A stretch of DNA of 64,000 nucleotides from contig JAJFKE010000023.1 in NCBI GenBank assembly GCA_021773355.1, positions 673,722-737,721 on the forward strand, read 5' to 3'. The notes below the pieces were generated by a model. The model saw nothing but the letters and a program-made list of their open reading frames with translations. It was not told the origin of the DNA and did not search any database. Shown here piece by piece: positions 17,561-26,819 of this stretch. Position 1 is the stretch's first letter. The number at the start of each line of letters is the position of its first letter. Position numbers and translations under genes: made by a program. The stretch is from Gammaproteobacteria bacterium. GTDB taxonomy: Bacteria; Pseudomonadota; Gammaproteobacteria; Pseudomonadales; Pseudohongiellaceae.

Positions 17561-18431
17561 CCCCAGGTTGTCGGTTGTTAGTCTTCTGCAGGTTTTCTGG
17601 CGCCCGATTTCCGTCACGTGGTTTTTGACCCTTCTGGAGACTGCCCTGCTGGTGGCATTGCCACTGCTTATTGGTCGTGCCATCGATGGTTTTCTTGCCG
17701 ATGATTGGTCCTCTTTCCTATCATTAGTCAGCACAATGACCGCTTTGCTAATTGTTGCGGTAGGTCGGCGCGTCTATGACACACGGGTCTATGGCACTAT
17801 GGGCGTCGAGTTTGGTTCAGAACTCGTGCGCAGGTCAAAAACTGCATCCGTTTCTACCGTGAATGCGCGCCTGGATATGGGGAGCGAATTCGTTCGGTTT
17901 CTCGAGTTGGAAGCGCCTACGGTTATGGCAGCTGTCATTCACCTTGTTGCGGCTATCGCAGTACTTGTTTCATTTCATACCTATCTAGCCACCTCGGTGA
18001 TTCTGGCCACCTTGATCCTGCTATTGGTTTACACGGCATCTAGTGGTCGATTCTTCAAGCTCAATCGGGCAATCAATCAGCAGACAGAACAGCAGGTGGC
18101 TGTATTGACAGAAGGGTCGAAACAGGGGGTAAGCAAGCACTTGCTGGCGCTTCGCCAGCACGCTGTGCAACTCTCAGATACAGAAGCCGTAGTTTATGGC
18201 CTTATCTTTATGATACTCATGACCATGCTTGGATTTAACTTGTGGTTTGCAGCTACTCAGATCGAAGCTACACCAGGTCAAATTTTTTCAATCGTGACCT
18301 ATTCCTATGACCTCATGGAATCGGCCGTAGTGCTTCCAGCTACGCTACAGAGTCTTACACGATTGTCTGAAATAACTGAACGGATTAACGGCTTGGTCGA
18401 CTCTGAAGGCGCGGGCAGAACTCTTTCCTAG
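17547..18431 (+). CDS. ABC transporter six-transmembrane domain protein (no ATPase domain)
   Basis: 294 aa consisting only of an ABC-exporter type membrane domain (ABC_membrane_3-like): about six hydrophobic helices, with the intracellular-loop segment around RRVYDTRVYGTMGVEFGSEL. No Walker A, signature or Walker B motif follows, and no ATPase gene is adjacent, so it is either a stand-alone family member or needs an ATPase from elsewhere. Overlaps the hydroxylase gene; third member of the TetR-headed operon. Confidence 0.75.
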   Translation: MLKLSPRLSVVSLLQVFWRPISVTWFLTLLETALLVALPLLIGRAIDGFLADDWSSFLSLVSTMTALLIVAVGRRVYDTRVYGTMGVEFGSELVRRSKTASVSTVNARLDMGSEFVRFLELEAPTVMAAVIHLVAAIAVLVSFHTYLATSVILATLILLLVYTASSGRFFKLNRAINQQTEQQVAVLTEGSKQGVSKHLLALRQHAVQLSDTEAVVYGLIFMILMTMLGFNLWFAATQIEATPGQIFSIVTYSYDLMESAVVLPATLQSLTRLSEITERINGLVDSEGAGRTLS

Positions 18432-18478
18432 TCTACTGTGAGGATATAATGATTTTTTGCTAGCCTTCGAAATAAATC

Positions 18479-18539
18479 GGGGCAGGTATTCAATTGCACA
18501 CAGGTTACGCTTTGAGTTGCAGATGGAGACCTGGCCCTC
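18479..18539. repeat. REP-like palindrome (family A, copy 4, inverted)
   Basis: Same unit as copies 2 and 3 in the opposite orientation: gcaattgcac-type arm mutated to ttcaattgcacac, spacer ttacgctttgagttgca, arm gatggagacctggccct. Sits after the ABC gene, where it may act as a transcript-end hairpin. Confidence 0.8.
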
Positions 18540-18622
18540 TAATCCCAAATATCAATTGTAACCATTGTTATGTTCCAGACCTCTAAGCTTCCACTAGTCA
18601 TTAATGTTTGGGGTTTTATATT

Positions 18623-20608
18623 ATGGGTAAACTCAGCGGACTACCTTTGTTCATGGTCAGAGTCCTAGCTGTCGCTTTTTTCTCTTACCCGGCAATAGGT
18701 GCTGATGATCCGTCAGTTAACTCCGGGACTTGGCGCCACTACGGCGCAGACCTGGCCGGTACTCGGTTCGCCTCTTCTGTAGACATCAACGTGGAAAACA
18801 TTGGAGACCTGAAACCAGCCTGGACTTATCGCACAGGAGACTCAACTAACGGTGATCGCTATTTCGGCCGACCCTCTTCCTTCAAAGCTACTCCAATTTA
18901 TTTCGATAAAAAATTAATCTTCTCGACTGGTTTTAACAATGTTCACGCGATCGATCCGGTGTCGGGTCAACGAATCTGGGTGTTCGACCCTGAGGTAAAT
19001 TTTAGAGTTCACTACGCTGAAATGTTTTCTTCACGAGGGGTTGCAGCATGGGAGAATTCGACTACGCTTGACGCCCCATGTTCAAAGCGAATATTTTTGG
19101 CTACTCTTGATGCAAGGCTTATTGCCATCAACGCGACTAATGGAGAAATTTGTACAAACTTCGGAACAAATGGCCAGATTAAACTTTTTGCCGATGTGAT
19201 GAATTACAGAAAAGGCCAGTATTCGGTTACCTCGCCGCCTATCGTTGTAAACAATACCATAATCGTCGGTTCCTCCGTCGGAGATAACGGAGCAACAGAT
19301 CTGGGTTCAGGAATTGTTCGCGCATTTGATGCGAATACTGGTGATCAGCTTTGGGAGTGGGATCCTATTCCAAGGTCAACTAATCGACCCGAAACTAACA
19401 CTTGGGAAAACACTAGCTGGGAAAAAACCGGGGGCGCTAATGTTTGGTCAGCTATGTCTGCAGATGCGCAACTAAATTTGGTTTACCTGCCAACGACGTC
19501 ACCCTCGCCCGATTTCTTCGGTGGCAAGCGACTTGGCGACAACGCCTGGTCTAATTCAATAGTAGCTCTTGATATTACAAGTGGAGATTTAGAGTGGGCC
19601 TATCAAACCATCAAGCATGATCTTTGGGACTATGATCTTGCGGCACAGCCCTTGCTCGTTGATATTGAAATTAATGGCGAACAAGTACCCATAATTGTTC
19701 AGGCCGGGAAAACGGGTTTTCTGCATGTGCTGAACAGAGCTACGGGAAATTCCATATACCCTATGGAACAAAAACGGGTTCCTTCATCTGATGTGCCGGG
19801 AGAACGTGCAGCCGAAACACAAGCATTTCCAGCTATTCGCCTGCACCCTGAGCCAAAAACAATTCCAGCTCTCTATGCCTACTCCCCAGATCATGTGGAT
19901 GCATGCACTCGTATGTTGGAAAACGTCCGCTTCGAAGGCATCTTCACTCCTCCCAGCCTTGCCGGTACTCTCTTGTATCCTGGAAACCCAGGTGGAATTA
20001 ACTGGGGCTCGATGTCGTTTCAGCAAGGGGGATCACTGGCATTTACCGTAGTTAACCGTTTTCCTACGGTGGTTCAACTTCTGCCAAGAAGGGAGTATAG
20101 AAGACAAAGACGCGCTGAATCTCATAAGGACACTGATGCTCAATATACGAGTCAGAGTGGCACTCCCTTCGGAATGGTTCGATTCGATCTGTATCGGAGT
20201 TACCCTCAGGGTAATGTCCCCTGCCTGGAAGGCCCTTGGTCAACCCTGGTCGCTATTGATCTGGCCGAAGGCAAAGTGAAATGGGAGGTTCCTGCAGGGA
20301 TTGCGCCGGGTGTTCCAGCGAATGGTGAAGCAGCCACCTGGGGGAGTCCTGTTAATTATGGAGGATCAATTATTACAGAAGGAGGAGTGTTGTTTCTCGC
20401 TACCCGAGAGGATCGAATGCTGCATGCATATGATGCCAAATCAGGAACTGAAATTTGGCATGAGCCCCTACCTGCCCAGCCTTCTGCTACGCCAATGGCT
20501 TATACTCACGAAAATGAATCGTACGTAGTAGTGGCGGCTGGTGGTAAATCAGATAGCAATAATCCTGGCGACTATCTAGTGTCATTCAAACTAGAATTGG
20601 TGAACTGA
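18623..20608 (+). CDS. PQQ-dependent dehydrogenase (quinoprotein, eight-bladed propeller)
   Basis: 661 aa from ATG 18623, chosen over TTG 18608 because a gggg stretch lies nine bases before it. A signal peptide (to about PAIGADD) sends it to the periplasm. The mature part begins WRHYGADLAGTRFASSVDIN…LKPAWTYRTGD, the typical opening of quinate/glucose-type PQQ dehydrogenases, and continues with repeated propeller blades (AIDPVSGQRIWVFDPE, RAFDANTGDQLWEWDP, ALDITSGDLEWAYQT) and a closing segment PMAYTHENESYVVVAAGG. It oxidises a sugar, polyol or alcohol, passing electrons to quinone or cytochrome. No cytochrome or PQQ-synthesis gene is nearby. Related to the partial gene at the left edge. Confidence 0.9.
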   Translation: MGKLSGLPLFMVRVLAVAFFSYPAIGADDPSVNSGTWRHYGADLAGTRFASSVDINVENIGDLKPAWTYRTGDSTNGDRYFGRPSSFKATPIYFDKKLIFSTGFNNVHAIDPVSGQRIWVFDPEVNFRVHYAEMFSSRGVAAWENSTTLDAPCSKRIFLATLDARLIAINATNGEICTNFGTNGQIKLFADVMNYRKGQYSVTSPPIVVNNTIIVGSSVGDNGATDLGSGIVRAFDANTGDQLWEWDPIPRSTNRPETNTWENTSWEKTGGANVWSAMSADAQLNLVYLPTTSPSPDFFGGKRLGDNAWSNSIVALDITSGDLEWAYQTIKHDLWDYDLAAQPLLVDIEINGEQVPIIVQAGKTGFLHVLNRATGNSIYPMEQKRVPSSDVPGERAAETQAFPAIRLHPEPKTIPALYAYSPDHVDACTRMLENVRFEGIFTPPSLAGTLLYPGNPGGINWGSMSFQQGGSLAFTVVNRFPTVVQLLPRREYRRQRRAESHKDTDAQYTSQSGTPFGMVRFDLYRSYPQGNVPCLEGPWSTLVAIDLAEGKVKWEVPAGIAPGVPANGEAATWGSPVNYGGSIITEGGVLFLATREDRMLHAYDAKSGTEIWHEPLPAQPSATPMAYTHENESYVVVAAGGKSDSNNPGDYLVSFKLELVN

Positions 20609-20718
20609 CAAGTTAAACGCCGTTCTGCGACAATTTGGCTCATGAGCAAATCAAAATTGTACAAGCACCACCGATTTTTGCCCGGGGCAATTAGCGTTCC
20701 CTTTATTGCCGCCATTTA

Positions 20719-20898
20719 CTAGGAAATAAAATAACGAATCGCCATGGCAATGAGCATGATGAACACTAAAGGTGCCATGTAGCGAGTTATTTTATTCAGC
20801 TCTTCATCTGACTTTTCGGTACTGTATTTCTCGATCAATGGAATGCCAACGACTAGAGTGATGAAGAGTATGGCGAGTATTGCAGCTAAGACTGTCAT
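20719..20898 (-). CDS. Small membrane protein, 59 aa (paralogue 1)
   Basis: ATG at 20898, TAG at 20719. The protein has two hydrophobic helices (TVLAAILAILFITLVVGIPL and MAPLVFIMLIAMAIRYFI) around a charged loop (EKYSTEKSDEELNKITRY). A second copy at 33261-33440 differs at only a few residues, all conservative, which supports real coding. Function unknown. The gene lies next to a decayed copy of the ssrA 3' end, as its paralogue does. Confidence 0.7.
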   Translation of the reverse strand: MTVLAAILAILFITLVVGIPLIEKYSTEKSDEELNKITRYMAPLVFIMLIAMAIRYFIS

Positions 20899-20942
20899 AT
20901 TTCGGTACCCAACTTTAATTCGAATTACATCGATTCTAATTT

Positions 20943-20970
20943 AAAAGGCCCAGCAAAACTGGGCTTTTTA
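20943..20970. terminator. Bidirectional-type terminator hairpin
   Basis: aaaggcccag / ctgggcttttt: stem AGGCCCAG–CTGGGCTT with a small loop, with A-run before and T-run after, so it could end transcripts from either side. It is followed directly by the decayed ssrA 3'-end copy. Confidence 0.6.
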
Positions 20971-20974
20971 AATT

Positions 20975-20990
20975 GAGGCGGCGGGAGTTG
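20975..20990. repeat. Decayed copy of the ssrA 3' end (old attachment site)
   Basis: gaggcggcgggagttg matches 15 of 16 bases with 50564-50579 inside the tmRNA 3' arm. Like the copy at 33467, it sits beside a 59-aa membrane protein gene, suggesting an older integration boundary. Confidence 0.5.
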
Positions 20991-21267
20991 GTCCAATAAG
21001 ATAGCTTGTTGATATAACAAAATTAATATCGGTTCAACTTTCGACGATGTTACTACCTGTACTGCTAAGAATTCCTACTTGAAAAACTATGTAACCGGCG
21101 TCCAACTAGGTTTTTCTTTGACCAAATTTAAAGATTTTGAGAAAACTATTTTTTTAGGTTAGCACTTGAAGAAACATAACATGTGTATTCGGAGCGTGCT
21201 CGCTTTGTCTGATATTCGAGCATGCTCGTTTTCTCGCTAATTCCTATTTATCATGCGTCTGCTTTCG
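20991..21267. other. Intergenic, no supported gene
   Basis: AT-rich stretch between the decayed att copy and an IS30 scrap. A short gagcatgctc palindrome near 21223 is the only structure noticed. Confidence 0.4.
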
Positions 21268-21397
21268 GCTGTGATTTCAACCGGTCGACACAACACACGC
21301 ACTAAATCTTTCAGCCGGTGTTTCAAATTCTAATGTTTCTCGCGGCCTTTCATTAAGTTGACGAGCCACTTTGTTTAGCTCTGTTTGTGTCTGTTCC
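21268..21397 (-). pseudogene. IS30 transposase 3'-end remnant
   Basis: About 130 bp closely resemble the last ~40 codons and terminal sequence of the intact IS30 at 1805-1930, including ttcaaccggtc and agccggtgtttcaa. The remainder of the element is gone; the remnant ends where the downstream molybdenum-enzyme gene's stop begins, so insertion and deletion may have reset that gene's 3' end. Confidence 0.85.
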
Positions 21398-21402
21398 CAC
21401 TT

Positions 21403-23817
21403 TTATGTTGTATTCGTCTGCAAAGGCTTTTGGGATTGCGGCCTGCCGCTAGCTGCGTTGACAATCATGTCGGCGGTTACCGGCACCCGATTGAAATTAT
21501 GTCCACCCAGTGCGTCGGAGATGGCGCAGAGTAAAGCGGCGGCGGCGCAGCCCTGAATAGGCTCACCGATGCCTTTGGCGCCAACCGGATTTTCCGGGTC
21601 GGCTTTGTCGATGGCTGCCCAACTCATGTCGGTAGCTGCATCGAGATAGCTTGGCGGCTTGGCCTGATATAAGCCGGTATTGGCCGGTAGACCGTTTTGC
21701 GGGTCGTAGGCATGCCGTTCGAAACCGGCCATACCAAAACCCATGAAGGCGGCACTCTTGATCTGGTTACCCAGCCCCAATGGATGCAATACGGTGCCGC
21801 AGTCAGCCACGCCCACGTAATCGAGAATGTCGTATTTGCCTGTTTCCATATCCAGTGCAATCTGCACAAAGCCCGCAGCCAGTGCCGGCACTGTACCCAC
21901 TTTTTCCAGATTGTCCTTTGCCACGCCAATCAGGCCGGTGCCAGCCAGAGCTGCAACTGAATTGCGCGTCATCGAGTTAATGTCTTCCGGTGCTACCTGG
22001 CCGCTGTATTTACCGCCTATCTCAATGGCGCGCGCTGCTGCCGCTGCGTAGCTAATAAATATTGAAGGATCAGACCTGAGAAAAACCCTTTCATCGGCGA
22101 TGTCGTAATCGGCGGGTGCACCGCCCAGATCCAGCGCGGCGATCTCCAGCAATTTTTCCAGCGCATCCATGGCTGCAACGTAATTGGTGCGGGTCATGGT
22201 GAAAGACGTATTGCTGCCAAACTGTCCCAGATTCCAGGGTAAGTGACGGCGACTGTCTCCTCGCTCGACAATACAGTTCTCCCAGTTACACTTTAGTATC
22301 TCGGCAGCCACCCGTGAGGTAGCGGTATGGGAATAGGTGCCTAGATTGCCGACCCCGGTATGAATATGCAGTTTGCCTTCCGGGGAGATTCGAACCAGGC
22401 CATCGAAGCCATTGCTTCCGGCGGAGTGATAAGCCTGGCCGACGCCGACACCGATGATCTTGTTGCCAATGCGCTGCCCGCTGAGTCTGCTTTTCTCCTC
22501 CCAGCCAAATTGTTCTGCACCCTTTGCCAGTGCCTCCGGCAGGTGTGCGCTGGTGAGAGAACCCTGCCTGCTGCCATAGTGGTCGTCGCTCTCAGGCGCG
22601 TTGATGCTGCGAATCGCCAGGCGATCGATGCCCAGCTCCCGTGCGGCTTTGTCCAGTAAGGGTTCAATGGCGGCGTGAACCTGATTCTGCCCCGGGCCAC
22701 GCTGCGGGCCCTTGAATGGGGTATTGGTGAATACCGGAATTCCCCTGAAGCGCATGGCTAGCGGTTGATACACCAGAGACACGGCATCGCCGGCGGACAA
22801 CCAGTCGGAAAAACCCGCATTGGCGCCATTGTCCTGAACGATATACAGATCGGCTGCGGTTATGCGGCCGTCCTCGCGGAAGCCCATTTTTATGTGGCCC
22901 TGAAAACCATGCCGCGCCGAACCAATGTAATACTCTTCTTCACGACTAATGCGCAGCATGACCGGCTGACCGGTCAGGCGTGACATGTGTGCGGGAATGG
23001 ACATGCTCGGATAGGGGCCACCCTTGGAGCCGAAACCGCCGCCACAGAACTCAGCGACGAACACCAGGTCTTCTGGAGCGATACCGATGTAAGCAGCAAG
23101 GCCCGGCACCGGAAAACTCTGGCTCTGACTCGAGCCGTAGACAAAGCACTTGCCGTTTTCCCAATAGGAAAGAACCGAGCGGGGCTCCATGGACAAATGG
23201 GAGTGACTGGCGGTTACAAAACTCTCATCAATGACGAATGCCGCATCCTTGAACCCTGATTCCAGATCTCCCACGCTCCACTCTACGGCAGCTTCTCCCT
23301 GGGGCAGGGTGTTCTCGCCAGCCGCAGCAAATTCTTCAGTGCTCCACTTGATTGAGCGTATGCCTTCTCTTATGGATGAGTTGCCCACATTTCCCTGTGT
23401 GCGCGCGTCGGGCCCGTCGGGGCGCAGGCTGGTAAGCGGGTCTACGGTAAAAGGCAGTGCTTCGAACTCAAAGTTGATAGCCGCGATTGCATCTTCGGCC
23501 GTTTTCTCATCAACCGCCGCAACCGCTAGAATAGGATCTCCCACATAGGCAGGTTCATTGGTCAGAATATGATTTTCAACACCTTCGGGGTTGGGCACGT
23601 CGTCTGCTGTAAGTACGGCTACAACGCCCTCCATTTGTAGCGCCGCACTGGTATCGATGCGTCGAATTCGGGCATGGGGAACCGGACTGGTGAGCAGGCG
23701 TGCATAGAGCATGCTCTCAACCTTGAAATCCTCCGCATACTTGGCTTTGCCTGTTACCTTGCCGTGTACATCCGGTGGCGTAAAATTCTTACCGATGAGT
23801 GAATAGGCCATGGTCAT
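21403..23817 (-). CDS. Xanthine dehydrogenase family protein, molybdopterin-binding (large) subunit
   Basis: 804 aa. N-terminal a/b hammerhead domain (KVTGKAKYAEDFKVESMLYARLL, residues ~18-120), then the molybdopterin-binding domains with FCGGGFGSKGG (~257-267) and the C-terminal KGIGEP holding the likely catalytic glutamate (~751). These enzymes hydroxylate purines, aldehydes or N-heterocycles with a Mo cofactor. The [2Fe-2S] and FAD subunits that normally accompany it are not adjacent on either side, so it is an orphan here. The last ~12 residues (QSQKPLQTNTT) abut the IS30 remnant and may not be original. Confidence 0.9.
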   Translation of the reverse strand: MTMAYSLIGKNFTPPDVHGKVTGKAKYAEDFKVESMLYARLLTSPVPHARIRRIDTSAALQMEGVVAVLTADDVPNPEGVENHILTNEPAYVGDPILAVAAVDEKTAEDAIAAINFEFEALPFTVDPLTSLRPDGPDARTQGNVGNSSIREGIRSIKWSTEEFAAAGENTLPQGEAAVEWSVGDLESGFKDAAFVIDESFVTASHSHLSMEPRSVLSYWENGKCFVYGSSQSQSFPVPGLAAYIGIAPEDLVFVAEFCGGGFGSKGGPYPSMSIPAHMSRLTGQPVMLRISREEEYYIGSARHGFQGHIKMGFREDGRITAADLYIVQDNGANAGFSDWLSAGDAVSLVYQPLAMRFRGIPVFTNTPFKGPQRGPGQNQVHAAIEPLLDKAARELGIDRLAIRSINAPESDDHYGSRQGSLTSAHLPEALAKGAEQFGWEEKSRLSGQRIGNKIIGVGVGQAYHSAGSNGFDGLVRISPEGKLHIHTGVGNLGTYSHTATSRVAAEILKCNWENCIVERGDSRRHLPWNLGQFGSNTSFTMTRTNYVAAMDALEKLLEIAALDLGGAPADYDIADERVFLRSDPSIFISYAAAAARAIEIGGKYSGQVAPEDINSMTRNSVAALAGTGLIGVAKDNLEKVGTVPALAAGFVQIALDMETGKYDILDYVGVADCGTVLHPLGLGNQIKSAAFMGFGMAGFERHAYDPQNGLPANTGLYQAKPPSYLDAATDMSWAAIDKADPENPVGAKGIGEPIQGCAAAALLCAISDALGGHNFNRVPVTADMIVNAASGRPQSQKPLQTNTT

Positions 23818-24096
23818 TCCGCCGTATTGTCAGGGAGATTGCGATTCATAATAAAGCAAAAGGATCAGAGTAAAAACACTATCTGCGCCCGGTTCTTCTG
23901 CACCAGCATAAGCTTACTGTTTAAAATACTGAATGGACCACGGAATATAAGAAAACTCGATGCTGACATGTTAATCCCCATTCTGGTATATATGGCGAAG
24001 CTGACTTTAACGCAATTGAAGTCACTGTCTCATGATTTGCAATTAAGGCCGCTGTTTCCGGGACTCCCCGGCGCACAAAGCCCGAGGACGTAGCAA

Positions 24097-25113
24097 ATGA
24101 CATATCACCTAAAACCCGCCCGAATCGGAAGCTTGCTGCTGTGCACCGCCGTGGCATGTTCTGCTGCGCTGGCTCAGAACACAGCGCGACCCGATCTGGA
24201 AGGCGTCTGGACCAATGCATCGCTAACCAATCTCACGCGCCGGCCAGGGGTGGAAGCACTGGTGGTGAGCGCGGAGCAAGCGCTAGTCCTTGCAGCTGGC
24301 GTACCTATTGGTGGTATTCAGGGTGGCTTTGACGAAGGTGATGGTGTTAATGACACGCCGGACGTGTCCGGAGATGACTTTGGCACCAGGGCGTACAATA
24401 ATTTCTGGGTCGATCCCGGCTCCAACCTGGCTCTGGTCAAGGGTGAGTATCGAACTTCTTACATAGTTAATCCGCAGAACGGGCAAGTCCCGCGCCTGGA
24501 AAATCCTACCACAGATTTTCAGCGTACTAATTTCGGTAGTCGATACGTGACAGGCGTCGGTAACGCTGACGGCCCAGAGGCCCTGCCTTTAGCAGAGCGT
24601 TGTATTATTTCTGATCGCAGAGCCGGTCCGGCAATGCAGAGCGCTTTGTATAATAACACTTATCAGTTCGTTCAAACCGATGATTACGTGATGATAGATA
24701 TAGAACAAATACATGATGCGCGAATCATCCCTACCTTTAGTTCGGCCGATGAAGCCCGCGCCAATCGCCGCCCGGAAGTCTTGCAACAATACATGGGAGA
24801 CTCTGTAGGCTGGTATGAAGAGGGTACTCTGGTAGTAGAAACGATCAATGTCAATCCTCAGCAAATGCAGCAAAGCTCTACAGCTATCACGAAAAATGGC
24901 AAGGTAACCGAGCGTTTTGTCCGTTATTCCGAGTCGGAAATTGTGTATCGCTTTACCGTGGAAGATTCTGACCTATACAGTCAACCCTGGACAGCAGAGC
25001 TCAGCTTCCATACCACAGAGGGTCAACTCTATGAGTATGCATGCCACGAAGGTAATTACTCCATGGCGGGCATTCTTGCTGGCGCACGCAGACAGGAAGC
25101 AGAACAAAAATAG
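24097..25113 (+). CDS. Secreted protein of unknown function
   Basis: 338 aa with a clear signal peptide ending ALAQN at about residue 27. The mature protein starts RPDLEGVWTNASLTNLTRRPG and ends LYEYACHEGNYSMAGILAGARR, both features I recognise from a widespread uncharacterised family in gammaproteobacteria and acidobacteria whose members often occur beside oxidoreductases. No catalytic motif recognised. It is divergent from the molybdenum hydroxylase gene (280 bp apart). Confidence 0.75.
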   Translation: MTYHLKPARIGSLLLCTAVACSAALAQNTARPDLEGVWTNASLTNLTRRPGVEALVVSAEQALVLAAGVPIGGIQGGFDEGDGVNDTPDVSGDDFGTRAYNNFWVDPGSNLALVKGEYRTSYIVNPQNGQVPRLENPTTDFQRTNFGSRYVTGVGNADGPEALPLAERCIISDRRAGPAMQSALYNNTYQFVQTDDYVMIDIEQIHDARIIPTFSSADEARANRRPEVLQQYMGDSVGWYEEGTLVVETINVNPQQMQQSSTAITKNGKVTERFVRYSESEIVYRFTVEDSDLYSQPWTAELSFHTTEGQLYEYACHEGNYSMAGILAGARRQEAEQK

Positions 25114-25545
25114 GGGATCGATATCAAAAATAGCGCTAACAATATCGGTTATCTGCGCTAAGAAAAGAAGCATTGGTTTTTTGAGCCACTGCGGAGGATT
25201 TTCAGCAGACAGCGCGACCGACTCACTAAATGAATCAATGAGTTAAAAAGACGAAATCAAACTGTGCTACGGAATGTGCTATGAATTCAGGGAGTGAATG
25301 CACCAAAAACTACGGCATTGTTACTCTGGTTCCGTTATTTAAAATCCTGGTCTGGCCTCATTTCTTCTTGCGCTTGTGACCGCGCTGCACAATATGCTGC
25401 GGCATCCCCGCCACAATAAGCCGCACCTTCCTTGGCATGCCTGCCTTCTCCTGGTCCGATCTCAAAGGAAGATATAGACTACTCGCACTCAATCACCACT
25501 TTTCTGTAAAATTGATCTGTCCCTATAAAAAACGAGGTAACCACT
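25114..25545. other. Intergenic, one repeat half-arm
   Basis: 432 bp without a supported gene. A ttgatctgtccct half-arm near 25512 resembles the family B palindrome at 26041. Confidence 0.4.
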
Positions 25546-26028
25546 ATGACACGCAGATTCTACAAGTTTGTTCTAACAGCCCTTCTATTCTGCTCATCAG
25601 CATCCGTCTTCGCCCAGGGGTCCGACGATCCCAGCCTGATGACGTACAACCTCGCTACGAGAGCGATGGAAGCAGCCGAAGCTTACGCCCGAGATCAGGG
25701 ATGGAATGTCACGATTCTAATAACCGACCAGAATAACAACCCGGTGATGTTACGGCGCCTCGATGGAGCTGGAGCACGCACTTTTACCTTTGCCACCGCA
25801 AAAGCCCTGGTAGTGACAGAAACCGGTCTCACTTCCGGGGAATATGGAAGTCGAGTTGAAGCAGGAGATATCGAAGAAATTGAAGGTGGTGTCACATTTG
25901 CGGGAGGCGTACCGGTCTATATGAATGGCCAACTAATCGGAGCTATCGCAACAAGCGGAGTCAGGGCAGCGCAGGATGAAGAAGTGTCCATGGCAGGAGC
26001 TGAGACCATAGGCAGCTCATCCAACTAA
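25546..26028 (+). CDS. GlcG/HbpS-like haem-binding family protein, secreted
   Basis: 160 aa with an N-terminal signal peptide (RRFYKFVLTALLFCSSASVF, cut after AQG). The mature part has the Haem_degrading (GlcG/HbpS) fold signature: A…AEAYARDQGWNVTILITDQNNNPVMLRRLDGA, followed by TFATAKALV and GGVPVYMNGQLIGAIATSGV. Homologues bind haem or act as cofactor-sensing or small-molecule binding proteins; they often travel with quinoprotein or alcohol-oxidation genes. A good aggt-type ribosome site precedes the ATG. Precise role unknown. Confidence 0.85.
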   Translation: MTRRFYKFVLTALLFCSSASVFAQGSDDPSLMTYNLATRAMEAAEAYARDQGWNVTILITDQNNNPVMLRRLDGAGARTFTFATAKALVVTETGLTSGEYGSRVEAGDIEEIEGGVTFAGGVPVYMNGQLIGAIATSGVRAAQDEEVSMAGAETIGSSSN

Positions 26029-26040
26029 ATTAGTCAAAAA

Positions 26041-26088
26041 GGGCAGATTTATTTTCCGACATCGCGCTGGAGAAAATAAATCTGTCCC
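26041..26088. repeat. REP-like palindrome (family B)
   Basis: gggcagatttattttc faces gaaaataaatctgtccc across a 15-base loop, arms matching apart from one missing base. Single arms of the same type appear at 25512 and near 27507. Resembles RAYT-linked REP units; lies at the 3' ends of two convergent genes and may double as a terminator. Confidence 0.65.
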
Positions 26089-26090
26089 TA

Positions 26091-26684
26091 TTAATTGTAT
26101 TCTGGGATGTTCCGCTGGTATACGCGCCAATAATGCCTCACCCCCGTGACCTGTTCCGTCCCGTCTGCAGCAATTTCTCTCGTGACAGGATCCCTCCCAA
26201 TTAATTGGGCAACTTCGGCTCGATCGGCAACCAATGCCACCGTCATTTCGTAGATCCTTCCGTCGATCTTCATGCGTATGCGCGGATCGCGTTCGATGTT
26301 GGCCCACCAGGCCTTAGAGTTGGGGAACTCCTTCTGTAGTCTGAAACCTTGTTCGCTTCCGCTTATGTAGAGTCTGTCGCCGCGGGGGACAAGGTTGATC
26401 GTGACCGAGTGGGGAATCCCATACCAGGTACGAGTCTCGAGCATTATTGAGTTTCCGCGGATCGGGTCGTTGACCTCTAAGACCCAGTCCCAATTCGTCA
26501 CTGGTTCCCGCACCACCTCCCCTTTTAGCCACAATCCAGGCCCGGCAGTCCGACCGGCCTCGACAAACGCTTCACTACGAGGATCGATGTATCGGGGCTC
26601 CAGGCCAGTCATGCGCAGCGTCAGAAGTGATACGACCACGACGGCTACGACAAGCAGTAAGCCAACTTTCAACGCTCGCATCAT
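26091..26684 (-). CDS. Membrane-anchored protein, possible FMN-binding split-barrel relative
   Basis: 197 aa. One N-terminal membrane anchor (LKVGLLLVVAVVVVSLLTL) precedes a soluble beta-rich domain. The segment PRGDRLYISGSEQG…KAWWANIERDPRIRMKIDGR recalls the core of F420/FMN-dependent nitroreductase-like split barrels (W-x-N-x4-P-x-V-x-I-x-GR), but I cannot confirm cofactor residues. No operon partner; the stop lies within the family B palindrome arm. Confidence 0.5.
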   Translation of the reverse strand: MMRALKVGLLLVVAVVVVSLLTLRMTGLEPRYIDPRSEAFVEAGRTAGPGLWLKGEVVREPVTNWDWVLEVNDPIRGNSIMLETRTWYGIPHSVTINLVPRGDRLYISGSEQGFRLQKEFPNSKAWWANIERDPRIRMKIDGRIYEMTVALVADRAEVAQLIGRDPVTREIAADGTEQVTGVRHYWRVYQRNIPEYN

Positions 26685-26759
26685 CTGAATTCACCTATTC
26701 TGTAAAGGAAGCACAAAAAGTATCTCCAAAGCGAGGCATTGTCCAGCTGTGTGAGCAGT

Positions 26760-26792
26760 GAGCAAATAAATCACAGTACTGTGATTTTGCTC
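26760..26792. repeat. Perfect-core hairpin between minus-strand genes
   Basis: aatcacagtactgtgatt (26769-26786) is an 18-bp perfect palindrome, extended by gagcaaa/ttgctc arms. It lies downstream of the cupin gene and could be its terminator, or a third REP-like unit; sequences of the type tcagagtaaaa occur near 23866 and 27482. Confidence 0.6.
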
Positions 26793-26819
26793 TGACCCCT
26801 TATTTACTCGATTTTTTGG

